Origin: Gammaproteobacteria bacterium
GTDB lineage: Bacteria; Pseudomonadota; Gammaproteobacteria; Pseudomonadales; Azotimanducaceae_A
Length of the DNA: 5,474 nt
Assembly (NCBI GenBank): GCA_026713405.1
Contig: JAPOON010000241.1
Span: 1-5,474, forward strand
Direction of reading: 5' to 3'
In this document: positions 1 to 5,474 of the stretch, piece after piece
How the letters are laid out: every line of letters starts with the position of its first letter
Numbering within the stretch: the first letter of the stretch is position 1
Notes under the pieces: model-generated
What the model saw: only the letters and a program-made list of their open reading frames with translations
Told to the model about the DNA's origin: nothing
Databases searched by the model: none
Program-made: the position numbers and the translations under genes

Positions 1-2245
1 CAACACGCTTGGTGTACCCCCAATCGAGTACCGTCAACTCGGTAAGATCGGCAGGAATTATCGCATAGCCCTCCACCTTGCCGAGCGCCACTTCCAGCGC
101 ATTGCGCAACGCTGCGTCGGGGCGGGGCAGATCGCCCGCGTCGTTCACGATCGTTCCCGTGGCACGCCGCGCCACAGCACTCAGCACGACCCCGTCGGGC
201 GCGGACGGCGTCACATCGATGAGCGCCACCGTTACCGTGTCGTCGGGTTCGGCCACACCGTCAGCTACCGTCGGTAGCAATAGCGTCCCTGCGGTCTCCC
301 CTGCCGCGATCGTTACGGTCCGCTCCCCCTCAACAGCGTAATCCACCGCCGGGGCTGCGGTTTCCGAGACCGCCTCCCAGCGCACGGTTACCGGTGAAGC
401 ACGGGCCTCGGAAAGCGACACGGAAAACGCCAGGTTTTCTCCTTCCGTGACACGGGCAGGGGCAATGCTCACCGTCGGACCAACCGTGACGTGAACGGCC
501 TCGGAACAGGCGCTGGGGGCTTGCTCGGTGTCCAGACATGCCCCGTAGTAGTAGTTTCCACCCTCGGACGGTGCGGTCACCGCAACACTTTCAATGTGCC
601 CCGCCGTCGCCCCAATCGCGGCTATTTCAGCCGTCCCGAATTGGGTATCGTTGAGCGAGATCACGGCGTCGTCCGACCGCCGAAAACTGAGGCGCGTCGG
701 TTCCGATGCCAAGCGCCCGCCGTTGCGAACTTCAGCATGCAACGAAAACGATTCGGCTGCGTTCAATTCGATGTCGCTTGCGGACGCCTTGACAGTGAGC
801 ACAGGGCGTGGAGGCCGCAGCGCGGCGATGAGGTTGCGAGTGTTGTTCAGGGCTCGCCGCGCGTCCGCAGGACCATTCAGTTCCCACGTCTCGACGTCTC
901 CCGGAACCCCAAGAGGGTCTTTCAGATGGCTCTGGTCCGGGTTGGAAAACCGGAGCAGCGGAGTGCACACAAATCCGGCAGAAACGCAATGATCCGGATA
1001 AGCCATGATCGTGTACCAGCGCTGCGTGTCGACTGCATCGCTCGCAAACGCCGCCTGGTTCACGTATCCGTGGGCGTATGGATAGGGCTTGAACTCCCAG
1101 TTGCGTTCCAGATAGCGGTCGTGTTGAAGACCCATGTTGTGTCCTAGTTCGTGAGCGAAGGTGCCGGCGTGGCAATCGTGTCGTACGACGCTGAAACTAC
1201 TGCTTTCTCCGCCGAGAACCAGTTTGTCTCCTTCCAGAGTCCCACCGATCGCGATTCCGCAAAACCCTGGGCCCGACGCCACCACCAAGTTTACGAGGTC
1301 CGCGCCCGTCCGGTCGCCCAGGCCGGGAACACTGTCCATGTATCCATCGGGGTCGGCTAGTCGCAAGAGATCGACAGACACGTCGTCCTCATCCTCCACG
1401 TAGTCGATCTCTTCCTTGTGAACCAAATGGATCGCCTGCTGCACCCCGCTGTCCTGATAGGCTTGATTGGTTTCCACAACATAGAGGTCGATCAGCGCCT
1501 CGATCGCCGCCCTTCCGCCGGCCTCCTCTTTCGCCGCAGGGGTCCACAAGACCAGTACATCGATCACCGCCTCGTCGTCATGGTCCAATACGGCGCTCTT
1601 GCGCCGAAAAGAGTCGGACTGGTAGGGCGTCGGAGCTACGGGTTCGGCTCCGGGCGGTAGCGTCGAGGGGTCGACCTGGCGAATCTCCACGTGGCCGTCC
1701 CCGGCGGAACGGATGGTATAGGTAGCACTTGGCGTACGCACCGAACCCGCCACCGTCCCGCCATTCATCACCAGCGACACCGTGCCAAGCGGCACGTCCT
1801 CGAGGTGGCCTGACAAAGAATAGCCCGAGGCCGTCGGCGCCGTGCGCACGATAACGCCCTTGAAGCCGGTGTCTTCAAACAGATTGAGGGCCAGCGTGAC
1901 CGCCGTGGCCGCGGCGCGCTCGACTGCCGCGCGCGCGGTGGTCAGTCGGTCGAAATCCACGGAAGCGTAACGGCGTCTAAGTGTTAGTCCCCCCGGTGCT
2001 CCAGCAGGCGTAATCGTCGAAGTAGGACGACTGCCAAGCGGGGGAGTGTCCTCTTTCGAGGGCAAAGTACGCTCATCGGACGCAAGTCTTGCAGGCGAGA
2101 ACAACCCGGCGGAGTTGGAATTGGCTTCTGATATTAATGACCCCCAAACCAGGGCACCAATCCCGATGACCTTAGCCAGACGCATTAGCCGAAGAGCCGT
2201 GGCCGTTGCAGGTGCCTGGCCGGCGGCAAGTGATGCGCGCCTCAT
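1..2245 (-). CDS. Secreted M12B (reprolysin-like) zinc metalloprotease with CARDB-like, Calx-beta and LRR modules (3' partial)
   Basis: One uninterrupted frame of 748 codons runs from the ATG at 2245 off the window start. The signal peptide has a core VIGIGALVWGSLI (residues 26-38) and probable cleavage after SEA (41). A propeptide-like segment follows (about 70-200, containing TYTIRSAGDGH and IRQVDPSTLPPG). The catalytic domain spans about 227-450: a VIDVLVLWTPAA strand, NQAYQDSGV, then HELGHNMGLQHD at 365-376 with zinc ligands H365, H369 and H375 and catalytic E366. The Met-turn is at M414 (TIMAY), followed by RFSNPD. Residues 482-588 are CARDB-like (YYYGAC), 591-702 are Calx-beta, and an LRR N-cap starts near 707. 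Six cysteines, C329/C358, C420/C427 and C570/C580, are spaced as possible disulfides, fitting export. The protein should hydrolyse peptide bonds outside the cytoplasm; the substrate is unknown. The ATG at 2185 is an alternative start. Residues needed for activity are intact. Confidence 0.95.
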   Translation of the reverse strand, partial: MRRASLAAGQAPATATALRLMRLAKVIGIGALVWGSLISEANSNSAGLFSPARLASDERTLPSKEDTPPLGSRPTSTITPAGAPGGLTLRRRYASVDFDRLTTARAAVERAAATAVTLALNLFEDTGFKGVIVRTAPTASGYSLSGHLEDVPLGTVSLVMNGGTVAGSVRTPSATYTIRSAGDGHVEIRQVDPSTLPPGAEPVAPTPYQSDSFRRKSAVLDHDDEAVIDVLVLWTPAAKEEAGGRAAIEALIDLYVVETNQAYQDSGVQQAIHLVHKEEIDYVEDEDDVSVDLLRLADPDGYMDSVPGLGDRTGADLVNLVVASGPGFCGIAIGGTLEGDKLVLGGESSSFSVVRHDCHAGTFAHELGHNMGLQHDRYLERNWEFKPYPYAHGYVNQAAFASDAVDTQRWYTIMAYPDHCVSAGFVCTPLLRFSNPDQSHLKDPLGVPGDVETWELNGPADARRALNNTRNLIAALRPPRPVLTVKASASDIELNAAESFSLHAEVRNGGRLASEPTRLSFRRSDDAVISLNDTQFGTAEIAAIGATAGHIESVAVTAPSEGGNYYYGACLDTEQAPSACSEAVHVTVGPTVSIAPARVTEGENLAFSVSLSEARASPVTVRWEAVSETAAPAVDYAVEGERTVTIAAGETAGTLLLPTVADGVAEPDDTVTVALIDVTPSAPDGVVLSAVARRATGTIVNDAGDLPRPDAALRNALEVALGKVEGYAIIPADLTELTVLDWGYTKRV
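140..475 (-). other. Calx-beta domain of the metalloprotease
   Basis: Residues 591-702 show VTEGENLAFSVSLS, VRWEAV, a VDYAVEG turn, TIAAGETAGTL and an acidic DGVAEPDDTVTVAL strand, then close with GTIVNDAG. The order of strands matches the Calx-beta domain in the upstream gene. It is followed directly by an LRR cap that starts near residue 707 and is cut by the window edge. Confidence 0.85.
1121..1156 (-). other. Zinc-binding active site of the metalloprotease (HExxHxxGxxHD)
   Basis: Translated on the minus strand, residues 364-375 read A-HELGHNMGLQH, followed by D376. In metzincins H365, H369 and H375 bind the catalytic zinc, E366 polarises the water, G372 allows the turn and D376 is the conserved residue after the third histidine in M12B-type enzymes. 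All are present, so the enzyme is predicted to be active. Confidence 0.95.
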
Positions 2246-2252
2246 CGCTCCT
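2242..2252 (-). promoter_or_regulatory. ATGA stop/start overlap with an AGGAG Shine-Dalgarno-like site
   Basis: Reading the minus strand, the last codons of the upstream gene contain AGGAG (2252-2248), then CG, then ATGA (2245-2242). The A, T and G form the protease start and the TGA is the upstream stop. Such 4-base overlaps are typical of translational coupling in bacterial operons. The gap from AGGAG to ATG is only 2 bases, which is shorter than usual, so re-initiation by the terminating ribosome may matter more than free initiation. This supports the 2245 start over the ATG at 2185, which has no purine-rich site upstream. Confidence 0.6.
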
Positions 2253-5200
2253 GATCCGGCCACGTCGACAGATTCGTCAGGTGGCCGGTAGGACTCTGTA
2301 GCAGGTTGATGACCTGAATCGGCTGATCCGACTCGATCGCGAGCCGCCATTTGCCATGGCCCCGGCCCAACGCACCGGCATGGTGCGGCGAACGCGCCTC
2401 CAGTTCCTGCGCGGAGACCGTGCGCACGGAGCGCGCAGGCACCGTCAATCGCACGGCACCCGAAGCGTCGACGCCCGCGTCGTCGACGCCGCGAATGGTC
2501 ACTTCCGCAGCGTTCCCCCCAGGGTTGACGAGCCGCAACAGGCTCACCTGGTTGCGATTGCGCCCCGGGTTGAACGTCGGCACGGCATAGACATCTTCAA
2601 TGAGCGGTACAGTGTCGTGCATGCCGGTGAGAAAACCATCGTTGATGCGCCGGATGTAGGCGAGCACATCAAGGTCGAGCTCGCTGGTCAGTTCAAGGCG
2701 CCAGTCGCCGCTGCCCATGCCAACACCAACAGGAAGCCCTTTGGCGTCGTTGCCGAATTCCAGGTCGTTCGAGTTGAAGTGAATGGTCTGGCCGGCTTGC
2801 AGTTCCATCGTCACCGGGTCGTAGTCCCAGGTGGAGTCATCGTAAGCCTTGATGCTCACCGTGCCCGCCGGGCCCCGGTTGACGATGCGCAGGAACCCCT
2901 GCCTGTCGTTGGCGTCCGACGCCGACGGGAACAGCAGCACGTGATGTGTCGTTCCGTCCGGTCCTTCTTCCGAGTTGTCGGCCCAGGTGGACAGGTTGGT
3001 CAGGTGCCCGGTGGGACTCTCCAGCAGGCTGGCAAGCCCGACCGGCTGGTCTGAGTCGACGAGCAATTCCCACTTGCCGGCACCGTCGCCCAGCGCGCCC
3101 GAAAGGCCGGCACCGGATTCCAGGTCGGCAGCCGAAATCGTGCGTGCCTCGCCCGCCGCCAGTTGCAGTTGCACATCGCCCGCAGAGGCCATGCCCCGGT
3201 CATCCGTCGCCGAGACCGTCAGGGCGGCATCCTGTTCGTTCGCATTGAACACGCGCAGGCTGCTGACCTGATCCATGTTGCTGCCGGGGTTGAAGATCGG
3301 GACCCGGTAGCCGTCCTCTTCGGCCGGGACAAGATCGTGCAGGCTCGTGAGGAACCCGTCCCCGGTGCGCATGTAGGCCAGCACCTGCACATCGATGCCG
3401 CTCAGTTCGAGACGCCAGTTGCCGGTGCCGGTGCCCACACCCCGGGTGAGGCCCTTGCCGACATTGCCGTTCTCGAGATCGTTCGAGTTGAAATGAACCG
3501 TGCCGCCGGCTGCAATGTCCAGCGAAGTCGAGCGGCGATTACCCTGATCGTCGACGGCATCGATATGAACCGCGCCGCGCGGGCCGCGGTTGATGACACG
3601 CACGAACCCCTGCCGGGTGGCGTGATCCGCCGCCGCGAATACCGGCGCATCAACTGCGGGAACACCGGGCTCGACGATCAGACCCGGCGCTTCCCGCCCT
3701 ACCAGGACAACGCCCTCGGGCAGGCCGCCGGACACTTCGGTCAGACGGACGCGCAGCGTCTCGTGCGTTTCTTCGGCCTGGTCGGCATTGGTGAATACGG
3801 TCAGCGTTCGGGAGTCGCCGCCGGCCGGGATGACCAGGGTTCCACTCTCGCCGGATGGAAAGTCATCTCCCGCCACCGCCGCATCGGAGCCGCCTGCGAC
3901 CGCCTCCCAATCCACCTCCACATCGTCTGCTGCCGGAAGTGACAGTCGCACCGTGAACGCCAACGACTCACCCTCGTGCGCGGACGCGGCCATGATCGAC
4001 AGGTCGATGTGGTAGACCGATACGCCCCGGTCCCGCAACGCCGGAATATGGGTTTCGATCGACTCCGCGCTGAGCGGATTGCCATGCAGGTAGACCGTGT
4101 CGCCCGCGCCCAGCCCGCTGTTGGCGAGCAGCGGCGCGATGTCGCGAATCGCATTGCCGGAGAGGTCCAGCCGATCCAGGCCGGTCAGTTCGGCCAACGG
4201 CGACAGGTCCGAAACCGCATTCCCGGAGAGGTCCAGGTCTTCCAGGTTCATGGCAAGTTCCAGGCCGGTCAGGTCCGAGATGCCCGAGTCGGGTGCAGCA
4301 AGCGTGGTCAGATCGCTCATTTCCGACACGGTGACCGCTGTGCCGGCAATCTTGCCGAGGGCCTGTACCACCGCACCACGCAGGCTCGCATCCCGCAAAT
4401 TCGCCAACGGGACGGCCGCCGCGTTCGCGCTATCCGGCACGCGCAGACCGTTCACGAAGTAGTATTGGGAAGCTATCCAGCCATAGGCCCTGACATCGAG
4501 CTGCGCATTGTTGCCATCCAATCCCCTGATCGCGCCGCCGTTCAACTCGACTTCAGCAGGGTACAACTCAACAGGGCCGAGATCCGACGCGACAACCCGG
4601 TATCGGAACAGCAGCCGCCGCGTGCCACTGCCACCGAGGTACCGAGCCCGACGCTCCTCCGCGCCAATTTGAAACGGAACGGTGGGTTCGCCGATCACTT
4701 CCACGGACTCCGAGAAGTAAAGTGGGATGTCGATGAACTCGTTGGCACCAAAAGACCGGTCCGGACCGCGTTCGCTCGAAATTTCGGACCTGGGAAACGA
4801 CTTGCTCTCGATGCGGGGGCTGGCCGGAGGTGGCGCCTCGCCGTCCACTCGCGGCCAGAACAGATTTGTGGCCGGAACGTCGAGCATTGCATCGTTGCCC
4901 GTTGCGTCCCTGATGGTCGCACCATTCAATAGTAACTGCGCATCGCCCGAAGTGAGGAAGAAATCCGAAGGTTGGACGTAATAATCGAATGCCAGGTCGC
5001 TACGGTGAGTCCACCGGTCATCGTATCCCGCGAATTGAAAGGATCTAGTCTGTGTGCCGAGTTGCAGCCGCAATTCCGGGCTTCCTCCGGTCGTATCGAC
5101 TGTCACGGGCTCGTCGAAACTGACAAAGACCCTGAGCCGTTCGCCCTCCCCCCACGAACCCATGTACGGATCGTTACTGAAGGCTGGGAAGACGAACTCA

Positions 5201-5474
5201 ATCACCGGCGACGCATCTGCCTCGATCGCCTCCGCCCGATAACTCGTCCCGGCACTGACCGCATGTTCGCCCAGATCCAATTCTGCAGCGTTGCCGGAAC
5301 CATCGAAAAGGCCGGCACCCGGCGCCAGTGTCAGGGCATCGCGCGCGATGGCCAGGTCACCGCTGTCGCCGTGGCGGATCCCATAACTGAATAGGACCTG
5401 GCGTCGACCAAGCCTGTTGTTCACCCACGTCGATTGAACCTTCACTGGCCGGTCGCCAATCCATAGGTTCAATG
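2242..5474 (-). CDS. Large modular exported protein: SwmB-like repeats, LRR, Calx-beta, two C-terminal tandem units (5' partial)
   Basis: The frame is open from the window edge to a TGA at 2244-2242, giving 1076 visible codons. The TTG at 5472 falls inside a beta-sandwich domain, so it is not the true start; the signal peptide must lie upstream. Counting from that TTG, residues 1-68, 88-200 and 217-328 are SwmB/Ig-like repeats. Residues 352-489 are a capped LRR block with the DLDLSGN and RLDLSGN cores. Residues 491-600 are a Calx-beta domain with an acidic NADQAEETHE loop. Residues 611-830 and 847-1071 are two copies of one C-terminal unit. There are no cysteines and no transmembrane helix, and the gene ends directly after the last repeat. 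This fits a secreted or surface-displayed binding protein; a catalytic domain could still lie in the missing N-terminus. The coding call is firm, while the adhesive role is inferred from the domains. It overlaps the downstream protease gene by 4 bases. Confidence 0.93.
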   Translation of the reverse strand, partial: LNLWIGDRPVKVQSTWVNNRLGRRQVLFSYGIRHGDSGDLAIARDALTLAPGAGLFDGSGNAAELDLGEHAVSAGTSYRAEAIEADASPVIEFVFPAFSNDPYMGSWGEGERLRVFVSFDEPVTVDTTGGSPELRLQLGTQTRSFQFAGYDDRWTHRSDLAFDYYVQPSDFFLTSGDAQLLLNGATIRDATGNDAMLDVPATNLFWPRVDGEAPPPASPRIESKSFPRSEISSERGPDRSFGANEFIDIPLYFSESVEVIGEPTVPFQIGAEERRARYLGGSGTRRLLFRYRVVASDLGPVELYPAEVELNGGAIRGLDGNNAQLDVRAYGWIASQYYFVNGLRVPDSANAAAVPLANLRDASLRGAVVQALGKIAGTAVTVSEMSDLTTLAAPDSGISDLTGLELAMNLEDLDLSGNAVSDLSPLAELTGLDRLDLSGNAIRDIAPLLANSGLGAGDTVYLHGNPLSAESIETHIPALRDRGVSVYHIDLSIMAASAHEGESLAFTVRLSLPAADDVEVDWEAVAGGSDAAVAGDDFPSGESGTLVIPAGGDSRTLTVFTNADQAEETHETLRVRLTEVSGGLPEGVVLVGREAPGLIVEPGVPAVDAPVFAAADHATRQGFVRVINRGPRGAVHIDAVDDQGNRRSTSLDIAAGGTVHFNSNDLENGNVGKGLTRGVGTGTGNWRLELSGIDVQVLAYMRTGDGFLTSLHDLVPAEEDGYRVPIFNPGSNMDQVSSLRVFNANEQDAALTVSATDDRGMASAGDVQLQLAAGEARTISAADLESGAGLSGALGDGAGKWELLVDSDQPVGLASLLESPTGHLTNLSTWADNSEEGPDGTTHHVLLFPSASDANDRQGFLRIVNRGPAGTVSIKAYDDSTWDYDPVTMELQAGQTIHFNSNDLEFGNDAKGLPVGVGMGSGDWRLELTSELDLDVLAYIRRINDGFLTGMHDTVPLIEDVYAVPTFNPGRNRNQVSLLRLVNPGGNAAEVTIRGVDDAGVDASGAVRLTVPARSVRTVSAQELEARSPHHAGALGRGHGKWRLAIESDQPIQVINLLQSPTGHLTNLSTWPDQER
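2260..2934 (-). repeat. C-terminal tandem unit 2 of the upstream protein (about 225 residues)
   Basis: Residues 847-1071 repeat the landmarks of unit 1: RQGFLRIVNRGPAG, IHFNSNDLEFGN, KGLPVGVGMGSGDWRLEL, NDGFLTGMHD, VPTFNPGRN, SDQP and SPTGHLTNLSTW. The copies have clearly diverged but stay alignable along their length, and similarity is visible at the DNA level (for example around 2277-2305 against 2998-3026). The gene stops five residues after the closing motif, so the unit forms the protein's extreme C-terminus, with no sorting signal visible beyond it. Confidence 0.9.
2983..3642 (-). repeat. C-terminal tandem unit 1 of the upstream protein (about 220 residues)
   Basis: Residues 611-830 begin RQGFVRVINRGPRG and continue through HFNSNDLENGN, KGLTRGVGTGTGNWRLEL, DGFLTSLHD, VPIFNPGSN and SDQP to SPTGHLTNLSTW. 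The same landmarks recur in the same order in the next unit. Within the unit, residues 611-716 and 724-830 look like two related halves: each has an (R)VxN strand, a DD-G turn, a W(R/E)L strand and a closing G(F/H)LT motif. The unit is probably a beta-sandwich. I recall such units at the C-termini of large secreted gammaproteobacterial proteins, but know no function for them. Confidence 0.9.
3673..4002 (-). other. Calx-beta domain of the upstream protein
   Basis: Residues 491-600 carry the Calx-beta signature: a first strand with the AHEGESLAFTVRLS pattern, a VDWEAV strand, AGDDF, a GTLVIPAGG strand and an acidic NADQAEETHETLRVRL segment. In this fold the acidic loop residues bind calcium, so the module is probably calcium-stiffened outside the cell. 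A homologous domain lies in the neighbouring protease gene (about 140-475). Confidence 0.85.
4006..4419 (-). repeat. Short leucine-rich repeat block with N-terminal cap
   Basis: Residues 352-384 form a helical cap (LANLRDASLRGAVVQALGK). It is followed by a degenerate repeat (residues 385-403) and about three 22-residue repeats with the LxxLDLSGNxxxDxxPL core at 404-425, 426-447 and 448-468; the last ends in YLHGNPLS. This is the internalin-like bacterial LRR type, usually a protein- or ligand-binding surface. Only a few repeats are present, so it is probably a small recognition or spacer module. Confidence 0.85.
4489..5474 (-). repeat. Three SwmB/Ig-like beta-sandwich repeats (first one partial)
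   Basis: Three segments share a pattern of a FxFS(E/D)(P/S)V strand, an LRLQLG or VPFQIG strand, an (L/F)xFxYxV strand, then LNGG/LNGA-x-IR-(D/L)-(A/D)GN(N/D)A-LD. They lie at about 5474-5269 (only the second half is in the window), 5211-4873 and 4824-4489. The spacing of about 129 residues is regular. This pattern matches the Ig-like repeats of SwmB-type cell-surface proteins, which serve as stalks or calcium-stabilised adhesive rods. More copies probably lie upstream of the window. Confidence 0.75.

Noticed and set aside
732..1175. Minus-strand ORFs at 732-1175 and 330-539
   Set aside because: They are out of frame with the protease whose domains cover the same bases, and their translations match no family.
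1..2240. Apparent lack of a long minus-strand ORF here, suggesting a decayed or frameshifted gene
   Set aside because: Codon-by-codon reading from 2245 gives 748 codons with no stop or frame change; the gene is simply open at the window edge.
2260..3642. Repeats as a possible CRISPR array or mobile element
   Set aside because: The repetition is a 220-codon protein domain duplication in frame, with no short direct repeats, spacers, inverted ends or transposase.
3976..4932. Plus-strand ORF of 318 codons, and others at 2356-3054, 3163-3942 and 491-1147
   Set aside because: They are antisense to well-supported domains, have arginine-rich low-complexity translations with no recognisable motif, and are expected shadows in GC-rich DNA.
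5470..5472. TTG as the start of the upstream gene
   Set aside because: It lies inside a SwmB-like repeat, has no signal peptide after it and sits 2 bases from the window edge; the frame continues upstream.

Overview
The window is GC-rich and essentially all coding. It carries two large genes on the minus strand, both cut by the window edges, and I see no support for a gene on the plus strand. The upstream gene (2242-5474, 5' end missing) encodes a large, cysteine-free, modular surface or secreted protein. The downstream gene (1-2245, 3' end missing) encodes a secreted zinc metalloprotease of the metzincin M12B/reprolysin-like type. The stop of the first and the likely start of the second share the four bases ATGA, so the two are probably co-transcribed and translationally coupled.

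Upstream gene, N- to C-terminal: remains of three SwmB/Ig-like beta-sandwich repeats (about 5474-4489), a short leucine-rich repeat (LRR) block (about 4419-4006), a Calx-beta domain (about 4002-3673), then two tandem copies of a roughly 220-residue beta-rich unit (3642-2983 and 2934-2260). Each unit looks like two related halves of about 105 residues. Downstream gene: signal peptide, propeptide, M12B catalytic domain with a complete HExxHxxGxxHD zinc site and Met-turn, a CARDB-like domain, a Calx-beta domain, and the first residues of an LRR cap before the window ends. The two neighbours therefore use the same module kit, with Calx-beta and LRR in opposite order.

The module mix (M12B protease, CARDB, Calx-beta, Ca-loop and LRR modules, tandem 'SPTGHLTNLST' units) resembles large exported proteins of environmental, often uncultivated Gammaproteobacteria. 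That assignment is recalled from family knowledge and is only moderately certain. A working picture is an exported pair: a long adhesive or ligand-binding protein and a protease that acts outside the cell on host, prey, polymer or self surface proteins. The substrate cannot be read from the sequence. I see no RNA gene, CRISPR array, insertion sequence, terminator or promoter; neither the operon promoter nor its terminator lies in the window.
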